From: Cryptomeria japonica
Lineage: Eukaryota > Streptophyta > Pinopsida > Cupressales > Cupressaceae
Assembly: GCF_030272615.1 (NCBI RefSeq)
Contig: NC_081408.1
Coordinates: 402,717,889 to 402,781,888, forward strand
Reading direction: 5' to 3'
Length of the DNA stretch: 64,000 nt
Part shown: piece after piece, positions 48,226 through 58,396 of the stretch
How the letters are laid out: every line of letters begins with the position of its first letter
How positions within the stretch are numbered: position 1 is the stretch's first letter
Notes under the pieces: model-generated
What the model saw: the letters and a program-made list of their open reading frames with translations, nothing else
What the model was told of the DNA's origin: nothing
The model's database searches: none
Position numbers and translations under genes: made by a program

Positions 48226-49093
48226 AGGCACATGAACGTATACTGGACACCCAAAGATCCTCAAGTGGCTGATATCAGGCTTGATCCCTGAAAAGGCTTC
48301 TTCTGGAGTCATATTTTGCAGTATCCGATGAGGACATCTATTTTGAACATACATAGCTGTTCTAGAAGCTTCTGCCCATAGAAAAGTCTGAAGGTCTTGA
48401 TCCTGAATCATAGCTTTTGTAGCTTCAACAATAGAATTGTTGTTTGCTTCTGCAACTCCATTTTGCTACGGGTTGTAAGGGACACATAACTTCCTCTTGA
48501 TCCCTGCCTCAATACAGAAATCATGAAAGCTACCTGAGGTGTATTCACCTCCATTATCAGACCTTAACACTTTAATTCTTCTTCCAGATAAGTTTTCTAC
48601 TAAGACCTCAAACTCTTTGAATCTACCTAGGACTTCATCAGACTCTTTAGACCTTAAGAAATAAATCCAAGTCTTCCTAGAGTAGTCATCTATGAAAGTT
48701 ACATAATACAAAAATCCGCTTGGGGATGCTATAGACATAGGTCCACATAAATCATAATGTACAAGAGCTAATATTTCTTTTGACCTACTTTCACTACTAT
48801 GAAATGGACTCTTAATGTTTTTACCCATAGCACAACCTTTACATGTATCATCATGAACATGACTAAGTTTAGGCATACCTTTAACCATCTTCTCTAATGT
48901 TGGAACAGTCCGGAAGTATAGATGCCCAAGTCTTCTATGCCATAGCCCGCTTGAACCGGAGGAGTCATGAAGGAGAGCTTGAACTGGATGAATGGAAAGC
49001 TTGCACAAGCGTTTATACCGATTCCCAATCACACGAGCAGGTTTGATGTTGGATTTCTTTGGCCATGCAAGAACTCTCCCTTCTGAAAATGCT
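48226..49093 (-). pseudogene. CopE GAG-pre-integrase and integrase
   Basis: Shows the pre-integrase zinc region (HRRLGHLYFRTV ... CKGCAMGK), then the rve integrase core with HYDLCGPM (first Asp), FIDDYSRKTWIYF and RSDNGGEY (second Asp). After an in-frame TAG comes QNGVAEANN, where the catalytic Glu follows the expected QNG. The C-terminal MTPEEAFSG and HLRIFGCPVYVHVP motifs are present before the deletion. The TAG at about 48467-48469 replaces an expected Gln codon (PYNP-stop-QNG), and a TAA near 49093 separates this from protease. Confidence 0.8.
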
Positions 49094-50252
49094 ACTTAAT
49101 AACCTTTATCCTCCAAGGCTGAAATGGAGATAAGGTTCCTTCTGATTCCCGACACGAACAAGACATCATTGAGTTGAAGTGAGATTCCAGAATTTAAGTT
49201 GAGAGAATTAGCACCGAAACCTCTCACAGAATAGCATGCATCATCTCCAATGATCACTTGGAGATTAGACTCCCTCTCCACCAAATCTGAAAATGCTCCC
49301 GATAGCCGGTGATGTGTCTAGAGGCTCCACAATCAATCAGCCAGGTATCACTATCCGTGGGAACATTGCTTGATAAGGCTGATATGAAGAGGAATCCATT
49401 AGAATTGTCTTCCGCTTCCTTCTGAGTTGAGACTTCATTAATGTTTGCCTCTTGTTGCTTCGGCCTTGACAAACAATTCCTTGCGAAGTGACCAAACTTG
49501 TCACATCTAAAGCACTGAATGTGGGAGAGATCTTTCTTCTTCTTTGAATCAGGTGCAAATTCTGACCTTTGATCTCTATTCCTCTTGAAGTTGCCTTTCT
49601 TCCAATTTCCCCCTTTCTTCTTGGTGGACTGGGTAGCAAGAACATGAGTGTCTTCACCATGAGAGCTTTTGATGATCCCTCTAGCAACCAACCTTGATTC
49701 CTCTTGGATGCAATCAGCACGAAGACGATCAAACTTGGGAAATTTGGATCTCCCACTTATGCCTTGGATAAATGGCTCCCAAGAATGAGGAAGGCCATTC
49801 AATGCTAACATGACCAGATCCTTGTCCACAACTTCATCTCCAATGGCGTTTAGCTGATCTCTCAATTCTGAAATCTTCATGAAGAAGGATATGACTGATT
49901 CTCCCTTCGCCATCTTGACTTGATGAAGTTGCTGCCTCAATGCAAGTGCCCTGCTTGTATTGTTAATCGCATACATGCCTTCCAAGGTTCTGAACATATG
50001 TCTAGTTGAAGACATCTTGGAAATGATAGGCACTAGGTGATCCTTCATGGAGTCAATCAGAATCTTTTTTGCTTTGATAGCATTCTTCTTGAACTGAAGT
50101 TTCTCTTCTTGATCTTCATGCTCAGGCTGATCTTTTCCTGCCACAAACCGAAGGAGATCATTTTCTTCAAGGGTAATAAGAATTTTGAACTTCCATGAAG
50201 TAAAATTTGAAGCTCCTTCAAGTCTGTCTTCAACCTTTAGACCGTTCACCAT
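49094..50252 (-). pseudogene. CopE Gag and protease
   Basis: Start ATG at 50252 (MVNGLKVEDRLEG), ~80 bp after the primer-binding site; the longer in-frame extension upstream is leader. UBN2-type copia Gag: FTSWKFKILITLEENDLL, then LRQQLHQVKMAKGESVISFF, LNGLPHSWEPFIQGI. A CCHC zinc knuckle, CFRCDKFGHFARNC, lies at about 49474-49514. Protease WLIDCGASRHITG has Cys in place of the usual Ser of DSGAS. A frameshift near 49290 splits the protease from the continuing VERESNLQVIIGDDACYSVR segment. Otherwise the 333-codon Gag frame is open. Confidence 0.85.
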
Positions 50253-50331
50253 TGTTGGATGCTGAAAATTGCTTGAAAAAAAAAGTGAGGACTTTATTGC
50301 TATCAAACAATCTGATCACGATTGATTCAAA

Positions 50332-50346
50332 CCTGCTCTAATACCA
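50332..50346 (-). other. Primer-binding site of CopE
   Basis: On the minus strand the bases read TGGTATTAGAGCAGG, one base off the standard initiator-tRNA-Met site, directly abutting the LTR end at 50347. Confidence 0.8.
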
Positions 50347-50614
50347 TGTTAGTTTCCATGCTAGTTTTAGATCAGATTGATAGCAAATAACCAAATTAAC
50401 ACAATGAACACACAGAACGCAAGAGTACCCTGGGAAAACCTCCCTCTTGGAGGTGAAAAAACCGAGCAATGAATCTTAGTTTATATTAGACAGTAAGCAG
50501 TTTGAGTCTTTACAACTTTGCTTCAACAGATGAAGCAACATATAAATCAGAACAGCAGGATGATAATTATGAACTAGGGCATGAAATAAACTTATTTGCA
50601 ATATCAAGGAACGC

Positions 50615-50812
50615 AACTCGCTGTCATACAGATCAATCGCTGAACATAGAAGTCATTTCACTGACTAGGAATGTGACTCACTGCCCCTGAGTTAATTTGC
50701 TGTTCATGGAAATGAATCGCTGCCACAAGGATATAGTTTGCTGCCCTTAAAAGGATAATTCGCTAATAATCTGCTGATGGAATTCGCTGATCTTAGGAAG
50801 AGGTAATTCGCT
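50615..50812. repeat. 20-23 bp periodic motif array (AATCGCTG-like) in the CopE LTR
   Basis: Ten copies of an AATTCGCTG-like word start at 50615, 50635, 50655, 50675, 50694, 50715, 50736, 50757, 50781 and 50804. The steps are 20, 20, 20, 19, 21, 21, 21, 24 and 23 bp. The bases between the words are only loosely similar (GGAA often precedes). It lies in the transcribed (R-U5) part, since the TATA box is at 50851 on the minus strand. Confidence 0.65.
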
Positions 50813-50850
50813 GATTGAATGATTGTCTTTTGATGCATGAACGAACTTTG

Positions 50851-50858
50851 TATATATA
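50851..50858 (-). promoter_or_regulatory. TATA box of the CopE LTR
   Basis: TATATATA within AAGTTCG-proximal sequence on the minus strand, at a sensible position inside the LTR (about 290 bp from its 5' end). Confidence 0.55.
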
Positions 50859-50945
50859 TGAGCTTTAGCCACCTTATTCTCCTTAGGTCGGCTTTACAAG
50901 ATGAACCAATAATAATAATAATGTGCTCTAAGATTGGCGCCCAAT

Positions 50946-51050
50946 ATAGGGTCAGACCAATAAGCATTTACAAGTTACATTGATATAGGGTCAGACCAAT
51001 TTACAAGTTACATTAAAGGTCAGCCCTATTTACAATTACAAGTTACATTT
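50946..51050. repeat. Three tandem ~35-bp repeats in CopE U3
   Basis: GGTCAGACCAAT...TTACAAGTTACATT occurs at 50949 and 50986, and a diverged third copy (GGTCAGCCCTAT...) follows at 51017. They lie upstream of the TATA box in the transcriptional orientation of the element, where enhancer-like repeats are common in LTRs. Confidence 0.7.
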
Positions 51051-51169
51051 TTATTTATTTTGCATATTGATGTGACTAAGGCTGATAGGCCATTTAGTCA
51101 CCCACATGCTAGGTCGGCCCTAGAAGGAATCGGACCTAGCTACTAACATTAACAAATTGGATCAAGGCT

Positions 51170-52082
51170 AGGGTTTGTTTTGCAGGGTTTTCATTTTTTT
51201 TATGCACGTCTGAGATTCGGTGCTAGGGTTTTACTCCTCACGATTCTGCAATTTTTGCGGGTTTTTCACGGTGCAATTTTTTCTCACATAGTCTGTTCTT
51301 CCGTGCACTTTTCAGATTTTTGGTTGTGTTTTTGGCATCCACGATTTTTCGACATCGCCTAGTGCATTTTGCACTCTGTTTGCGTTTTTTTCTGGGTTTC
51401 ATCTGCGGCGGCTAGGGTTTTCAGAGCCATGTTTTCCATGGCTAAGTTTCTTTTCGACCGGCGCCTAGGTTATTTCGACCTTCTGCAGACAATATTTGCG
51501 ATTTTTTTTTGGGTTATAAGTTGAAATCCGAAAAAATTCCGGTGGCTAGGGTTTTTAGTGGACGACAATGATTTTCTGCTTTCCTGTTATTTTCGTGATT
51601 TTCTTAGTCGTAGTTGTGCGCGAATCTAGGGTTTTTGACCCTATATTTTTTACATTTTTTATTAAAAAAATCGTTCTTTTTTTGTTTTTTAACACAAAAA
51701 AATCAGAGGTAAAATCAGTATTTTTTTTTGCACCTTATTTTTTCTTTTGAGGAATTTTTTTTTTCTGTAGACAGCTGCTACCTCGGGATTTGTGCCATTT
51801 TTTTTTTGGTTGACTGATTTTTTTTTAAAAAAATCAATCCTACTTTTGCAGATTATTACTTTTCGAGTTTTTTTCAAAAAATTCTCAGGTTTTAAATCTG
51901 CAGCAAGTTTTAATTTTCGGGTTTCTCCCAAACCTTGAAATTCGTGCATTGGGATTCATGCCAAGAATTCCACTCCAGGGTTTCAATTTTTTTTTGCAGC
52001 TGCTTCTATTTTGATTTTTTAAATCAGATTCTTCTGTCTCTTGCTTTCACTCGATTGACCTTGTTCAACCTTGGTTTCTGTG
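51170..52082 (+). other. CopF T-rich 5' leader with five telo-box-like motifs
   Basis: About 900 bp, non-coding, dominated by T runs. CTAGGGTTT (AAACCCTAG on the other strand, one base from the plant telo-box) occurs at 51168, 51223, 51412, 51546 and 51626. Open frames in it are low-complexity artefacts. Confidence 0.5.
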
Positions 52083-52935
52083 ATGGCATCTTTGACTAAC
52101 ATCATGTTAGAACACAGTCAGAAGTTCAACGGCCGCAACTACAACACTTGGAAGCAGCGCATGTTGACCATTTTTGAGTGTCTTTGTCTTGATCAGATTG
52201 TTTTGGGCAAGGAATCTCGTCCTATAACAGCAAGTGATGATCAAGACAAACATGATGTGAAGAATCGAGAGGCTGTCATGCTTATCAAACTCTCAGTCAC
52301 AGATGATCAACTCCCTCAGGTGCCTTCAGGTAAAACAGCGAAAGAGATCATGGATCTCTTGAAGGATCTTCATGAAACGTCCAACAAGAGCTGAGTTTTC
52401 TTTCTGAAGAATATGCTGTTTTCTATCTTGATGGATGAGAAGTCATCTATCCAGGCCCATCTTACAAAGATCAAGGACATCCGTGACCAGTTGGAAGCTA
52501 TAGGCCGAGCCATGGTAAAAGAGGATATGGTAGTGATCATGTTGAAAAGCCTTCCCAGATCCTACGAGCACTTCATTGATACGCTTAATATTCTCCTCTA
52601 CTAGTGTTGATCTGAAGTTTCCTGATCTCTGCAACAAACTTCTACAACAGGATCGATGGAAGCAGCGCTAGTTCGTCCACTGAACAAGCTTTCACAGCCT
52701 CAGCTTCGCATAAGAACAAGGGTAAAGCTCTGTCCTTCCAGCAGAAAGGACAAGGTCAAGGTCAACCTCAACAGTCTTCGAAGAAAAAGAGCTTACAATG
52801 TTCCTACTGTCATATATATGGCCATTTCGTGAAAGATTGCAAGAAATTGATAGCATCCCAGCAATCCAAATAGGGAGGGTCCAAGCAGAAAGCCAATTTT
52901 GCCACGCATCTTGATTAGAAGGAATCTGCCTTCTA
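52083..52935 (+). pseudogene. CopF Gag
   Basis: ATG at 52083 (MASLTNIMLEHSQKFNG). UBN2-type Gag: NYNTWKQRMLTIFECL, QDKHDVKNREAVMLIKLSV, FSILMDEKSSIQAHLTKI, LKSLPRSYEHFIDTL. The C-terminal zinc knuckle is CSYCHIYGHFVKDC at about 52798-52839. It is broken by TGA at 52392 (Arg CGA expected), a one-base insertion near 52590, a frameshift near 52675 and TAG at 52669 and 52871. Confidence 0.85.
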
Positions 52936-54292
52936 TGCGTTCATGGCCCAAACCTCATTTGATGATGTTCCATCATTAGTCTGGTACATTGACTATGGAG
53001 CCTCTCGACATTTCACACATCATCGGGATTGGTTTACAGAGTACATGCTTTTCACTGATTCGGTGATCTTTGGTGGAGGCGAAGAGTATACTGTTGTCGG
53101 CAAGGGCAACGTTTAGATTTCATCTGGTGGGAGGGATTTGATATTCCTCAATGTATACTTTGTACCTGGTATGAAGTTCAATCTACTGTCAGTCAGTTAG
53201 ATTATGCAACATTCACCATAGTTGGATGTCGTCTTCGGGTTGCACAAGTGCAACATTGTTGACAGGGAGACTCGCAATACGATTGCAATTGGCATTGAGG
53301 ATCAAGGTCTTTATAGACTTGTTGATTCTACTAGTTCTCAGGAGCTCGCCATGGCAGCTAGGAGTACTTCCATCAACACTCTTTGGCATCATCGATATGG
53401 ACACCTGAATGTCCACTATCTCTCTTAGTTGGTTCGAGAGGATCTAGTTGAAGGATTACCTACAATTCAAACTTAGAATCATGGAGTTTGCGGAGCGTGT
53501 CAAGCTGGAAAGTAGCATAGGACTCCGTTTTTAGATGGAGACGCTTGGAGAGCATCCAAGGTCTTGTAGCTCATTCATGCTGATATCTGTGGTCCCATGA
53601 ACACTCCATCAGTCACTGGATGCAGGTATTTTCTATTATTTGTTGATGATTTAAGCAGACGCATGTGGGGGTATTTTCTTATTCAGAATGCAAAGGTGTT
53701 CACCATGTTTCAGAAGTTTAAGGCCTTAGTGGAAAAAGAGTCTGGCTGTTAGATAGTCACTCTTCGGTCTGACAATTGAGGGGAATTTTGTTCTACTGAG
53801 TTCGCCAACTTCTGTGCATCACATGGCATTAAGTATCAACTTACCACACCTTACACCCCTCAGCAAAACGGTGTTGTTGAGCGCAGGAACCGTACAGTCA
53901 TTGAGATGGCTCAGTCTATGTTGGAGCATAGAAATGTTCCAAGACACTTTTGGGCGGAAGTGGTCTTCACTGCAGTCTACCTTCTGAACCGGTCTCCCAC
54001 AAAGGCCGTTAAGAAGATGACTCCAGAGGAAGCTTGGTCTGGCAGGAAGCCCAAAATCAGTCATTTGAAAGTTTTTGGCTCTACAACTTATGTTTGGATT
54101 CCAGATGCCAAGTGCACCAAATTGGATCCAAAGAGTCAGAAATTGATGTTCACCGGCTACAGTGCCAACCACAAGGCATATCGGCTGATTGATATAGACA
54201 CTAATCGCCTCATATTCAGTCGAGATGTAGTATTTGATGAAGAAAGAGGGCCTTTTCAGCCTTCCTCTCCTGATTTGAGCATTGAGGATTAG
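52936..54292 (+). pseudogene. CopF protease and integrase
   Basis: Protease WYIDYGASRHFTHH (from 52983) keeps the catalytic Asp but has Tyr where DSG/DTG elements have Ser or Thr. Pre-integrase: TLWHHRYGHLN ... CGACQAGK. Integrase: HADICGPMNTPS (first Asp), LLFVDDLSRRMWGYF, RSDN-stop-GEF (second Asp), then PQQNGVVERRNRT with the catalytic Glu. After that come HFWAEVVFTAVYLLNRSP, MTPEEAWSGRKP, HLKVFGSTTYVWIP and FSRDVVFDEE. In-frame TAGs at 53114, 53198, 53219, 53426, 53474, 53513, 53567, 53750 and 54290, and TGA at 53777, all keep the frame. Confidence 0.85.
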
Positions 54293-55618
54293 CCTCCAAA
54301 GGCTCCAAGTATGGGTGTTCGCCTTCCCTTAGCTCCACTTGATGGGATGGATTTAGTTGACTCTTTAGTTGTGGGGTCTCCCAGGCATGACATTGCCCCA
54401 CTCGACTTTCCTCAGGACCTTTCGGATCCACATCCAGAGGAGCTTGCTCGAGATATTCTAGAGACTCTTCTTCATCCTGCAGCAGATGTTGGTACTTCTA
54501 CTCTCCGGCCTAAGTGGTGGGCCAAGACCATTAATGATCTTCATGGTGATGAGCTCATTGAGGGTAGATCAGCTAGAGGCAAGAGCAAACAAAACACAGT
54601 TAATTTTGCTCTTATGGCCAACATTCACAGTATTTATGAGCCTCAGACATATACAGAGGCTAAAGGTGTGCCTGAGTGGGAATAGGCTATGGTAGCTGAG
54701 CAACATAGTCTTCTGAAAAACAACACTTGGGTATTGCCAGATCTTCCTCTAGGGAAGAAACCCATTGGCTGCAAATGGGTGTTTAAAGTCAAGCATAAAG
54801 CTGATGGAACCCTTGATAAGTACAAGGTTCGGTTAGTAGCAAAAGGGTTTTCACAGAAGGAGGGCATCTACTATGAGGAGACATTTGCTCCCACAACCAA
54901 GATGAGTACCATTCAGCTTGTCCTCGCTCTCTCAGGTCAGTTTGGATGGAAAGTCCATCAAATGGACGTCAAGAGTGCCTTTCTCAATGGTGATTTGCAG
55001 GAAGAAGTCTACATGATGTAGCCTCCAGGTTTCAAGGTTGCCGGTAAGGAACACCAGGTATGTAGACTAGTCAAAGCACTCTATGGCCTCAAACAAGCTC
55101 CTCGTGCATGGTATATAAAAATTGATAAGTACTTGATTGATCAAGGCTTTCAGAGGAGTCCTTCATAGCCCAATTTGTATGTCAAACATACTAGTGATGA
55201 TATTCTATTTCTAGTAGTCTATGTTGATGATCTCATCATTACTGCAACACATTTGATCATGCAGGTCAAACAAAATTTGTGTGAGCATTTTGATATGACA
55301 GATTTGGGACTTCTCCATTATTGTCTCGGTGTAGAGGTGTGGCAGACTGATAGCCACATATTTATTTCTCAGTCAAAGTATGCCAAGAGCCTACTGGATA
55401 AGTTTCGAATGCAAGATTGCAAACTTGCATCTACACCTATGGAGATAGGGCTGAAATTATTAGCCAAATCAGATTCACCTGTAGTGGATGAGTCCTCATT
55501 CAAGCTACTAGTGGGCAGCCTCATCTATCTCACCGCCACTAGACCTGACATCAGTTATGTTGTGAGCTATATTTCTTGCTTTATGTCAGCCCCAAAAGTT
55601 GAACATTAGGTTGCAGCA
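54293..55618 (+). pseudogene. CopF reverse transcriptase
   Basis: RVT_2 domain: [89 protein letters not shown], catalytic YVDD (55220-55231), DLGLLHYCLGVEVWQ, LVGSLIYLTATRPDISYVVS. In-frame TAGs at 54683, 55019, 55166 and 55607. A one-base deletion at about 55618 (AAG to AG) shifts into the RNase H frame. Confidence 0.88.
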
Positions 55619-56155
55619 AGTGTGTGCTAAGATATGTGAAGGGCACTCCTGATTTTGGCATTCTATACAATAGAAGCAAAGATCTTAGGCTGGTTGGTTT
55701 CACAGACTCAGATTGGGCAGGTTGTGTTGATGACAGAAAGTCAACTTCTAGGTATGTTTTCAGCTTGGGTACAGGTGCAGTCACATGGACCAGCAAGAAA
55801 CAACAGGCAATAGCTCTTTCCTTGATTGAAGCAGAGTATCGGGGAACTTTTAAGGCAGCATGTGAGGCAATTTGGCTACATAGGATGCTTACAGACATGC
55901 AAATGTCTCAACCAGGAACTACTCCCTTGTTTTGTGATAATCAAGGGGTTCTGAAATTAGCCAAAAATCCAGTCTTCCATGAGCGGACAAAGCATGTGGA
56001 ACTTCATTGTCATTCATCCGCCAACATGTTGAAGATGGATCAATGATACTGCAGTACATTCCTACAGAAGATCAGACTGCAGATATCCTCACCAAGTCTT
56101 TGAGCCCGACAAAGTTTCTCAAATTTAGAGGGCAGCTTGGTGTGATATATAGAAT
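55619..56155 (+). pseudogene. CopF RNase H
   Basis: Copia RNase H with the acidic residues in place: GFTDSDWAGCVDDRKSTS, KKQQAIALS ... EAEY, and FCDNQGVLKLAKNPVFHERT. A missing T near 56010 shifts the frame before the C-terminal tail, which is readable in the other frame (DQTADILTKSL near 56075). The ORF otherwise has no stop. Confidence 0.85.
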
Positions 56156-56171
56156 GACCATTACGTGAGGG

Positions 56172-56494
56172 TATTAGAATATTTAATTATATTTTAGTCA
56201 CCTATATTTAGTTCCTTGTTTAATGGTCATTTAGCTTTTTAGTTTTTAGCTCGTTAAGTGTTAACTATTGCTTATTTATTAAAGACGCATAGTTAGCTTT
56301 TATTTAATTTACTTTTAAGCTTTATTTAGCGTTTAGCTTTTTAGTCTTTTACTTTAACGATCTGTTCTTTTTATAGAACATCGTCTTGTAAACTCTATAT
56401 ATACGTGTGTATATCGTTCAATTAATTCATCCGATTATTGAATCATTCATTCAATTATTTTTCAGCTGCTAGGTTTTATATCTACTCTACTGCA
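56172..56494 (+). mobile_element. CopF 3' LTR
   Basis: Begins TATTAGAATATTT after the purine-rich GTGAGGG. TATA box TATATATA at 56396-56403. The right edge is taken as ...CTACTGCA at 56494, because the 5' copy cannot verify it; it is approximate. Only the first ~99 bp have a partner (47235-47333). Confidence 0.65.
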
Positions 56495-58390
56495 ATCTGA
56501 TTTGGATTGCATTGCACAAATGTTTCTTATGATCCCTCCTTTATAAGTGTTCATGAAAGGTGATTCTCTTGTTCAAATTGGGATATGTCTACTAGATTTC
56601 ACACTTCTTTGATTTTGAATTAGTTTTGCATTTGATTGTATTGTAGTAATGATCTTCCTTTATCCTTTATTTGTAAGTGTTCAAAGCAAACGCTTACCTT
56701 CACAAGGGGTCAGCTAAGCCTCATGTTTTCTTTTAATTTCCCTCCCATATTTTTTAAAAATTGTTTTCAATTCCAATTAAGTTGGCCAAGATAACATGGT
56801 TTTCATTGTTTTTCACCTTGCAAATTGCCATTTTTGAATTTATTTCAATTTTTAAATCATGTCGGCCTTCACTCGATTACTAAATTTGACCTTGTTTGAA
56901 GGGCTATTTATATAGGGTGGAGTGCTCAAATTCCCAAGCAGATTTTCATGTGCTTATGCATTTGTTCAAGCGAATTTAGCAGGATTTTCACGTGCCCTTT
57001 TATTGTTTCATCCAATTTCCCCAAAAATTTTGGGGATATTTATGTCATGGAAAATTCGAAATCCTTCAAAAATTTTGTGAATTTTGTCTATCTATGGAAA
57101 ATTCCGAACTTCTCAAAAATTTTGTGGATTTTTCCAAATCCTAAAAAAAAATTGTGGATTTTGTGCTATCATGGATTTTTGCAAGCTCATTCAACTTCCA
57201 CAAAAAAGTAGGGGATTTTAGCAAGTTGTGGATTTTTCATTATTTTCCTTCATTTTTCCATGATTTTTCTTTGTTTTCTCTTTTCATTTCTTCATCTTTC
57301 TATGATTTTTTCCATGACTTTTCACGATTTTTTCATTATTTTTCTTAATTTCATTTTTTATTTTAAGGATAAAATCCTTTCTTTCATCTTTGGAATTTTC
57401 CTTCACTTTGATCTTGGATTTTCATCATTTTATCCTTGGTGGGTGAGATTTCACCTTAGATGTGGATTTCCCCTCAAATTCCATAAAAAACTAAGCCCTT
57501 CCTTTGTTGAGAAAATTTTTCCTCCTGATTTTACACACTATCCCTTATCTTGAAGATCTCATTCATGGACTTTAGATTCAGTGAATTTTCTGACTTGATC
57601 TATCCATTTCCAAGGATGGACTTTGCATTCTTACTCAAGTTTGTCATATTTTCCTTTGCACTTTTTCAACATTGCATCTCTAAAGCGACCCTAGGCAAGA
57701 CCTATGCATTTTCACTAAGATTTGACATTTTGACAAGGAATCATGCAATTCACACCCTTACCCAAGACAAACCTTTCACTCCACACATTCCATGCATTGA
57801 TCATTGATTTCATGATTGAAAAGGGTTTACAATCATTCCAAAGGCTAGGAAGCTAAGAGACCAAAACCATTGCCAAGCTAAGCAACACAACACCTAAGCT
57901 AGCAAGCAAAAAAGAGGGGTCACCATTTGCAATGGGGTGTGCGTGTTTACAACACAACACCGTGCAAGTTTATCTCGTGTCACCTATGTTGTAGTAGTTT
58001 GCCATGTGCACCATGTGTTTTGTGGCATTTGTTGTCCTGCATGTTCTATTGCCTATTGGTGTGTCCTCGCACATCTTTGTCAAGTGCAAGTGCTTGTGCA
58101 CCAAAGGCTTTCTGTTGATTCTTCATACATTCTGTTTTGTGCCAATACTTTGCAGCTATGTTACAGTGTCATCACGGGTGTAGGGGATGAAGGGACGAAG
58201 TGCCTAAATTTGGGGATGGCAAGGAGATGGTAGTGGGGAGTGTGATACAAATACCTTTAGTACTTGAAAAAATTATTCATAAAAATATATACAAGGAATA
58301 ATTATAAGAATTCCAAATGAAACTTTGGTACTAATTAAACTACAAAACTCTAAAAGCATTGCAATGCTTGCATTGAACATTAACAACGGT
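56495..58390. other. AT-rich, LTR-like debris without genes
   Basis: 56495-56900 shows nothing specific. A TATA-like box CTATTTATATAGG (56904-56916) is followed by ~600 bp of TTTTCC/GGAAAA-rich, highly repetitive text (57030-57420, with AAAATTTTGTGGATTTT recurring). The ORFs there (phenylalanine-rich) are composition artefacts. Confidence 0.35.
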
Positions 58391-58396
58391 TTAGAC

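Larger units (their letters stand above)
47334..51148 (-). mobile_element. CopE: truncated Ty1/copia element, minus strand, nested in CopF
   Basis: From right to left: an 802-bp 5' LTR (50347-51148), a primer-binding site (50332-50346), Gag, protease, integrase and reverse transcriptase. RNase H and the 3' LTR are missing. LTR ends are 7-bp perfect inverted repeats (TGTTAGT/ACTAACA). Beyond 51148 only a few bases separate it from the CopF primer-binding site, and at its left end it joins the CopF LTR. It therefore inserted near the end of the CopF 5' LTR, and a later deletion removed its own 3' end together with most of that LTR. Confidence 0.8.
50347..51148 (-). mobile_element. CopE 5' LTR
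   Basis: Bounded by TGTTAGT and ACTAACA on the plus-strand reading, 802 bp. It contains a TATA box on the minus strand at 50851-50858. A 20-23 bp periodic motif array (50615-50812) lies downstream of that box, and three tandem ~35-bp repeats (50946-51050) lie in U3. Confidence 0.75.
51149..56494 (+). mobile_element. CopF: full-length but dead Ty1/copia element
   Basis: Order on the plus strand: last bases of the 5' LTR, degenerate primer-binding site (TTGGATCAAGGCT, 51157-51169), T-rich leader, gag, protease, integrase, RT, RNase H, short purine tract (GTGAGGG), 3' LTR. The order is that of Ty1/copia (integrase before RT). Coding capacity is destroyed by at least 16 in-frame TAG codons, two TGA codons and at least four 1-2 base indels. 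The 5' LTR is represented only by 47235-47333 on the far side of CopE. Confidence 0.85.

Noticed and set aside
52392-55609. Stop-codon reassignment or programmed UAG readthrough in CopF
   Set aside because: The 16 TAGs are scattered at Gln positions throughout and the element also has TGA codons and several frameshifts, so it is a dead copy; deamination is sufficient.
57154-57553. Phenylalanine-rich ORFs
   Set aside because: They are products of TTT/TTC-rich low-complexity DNA; three overlapping frames show the same composition.
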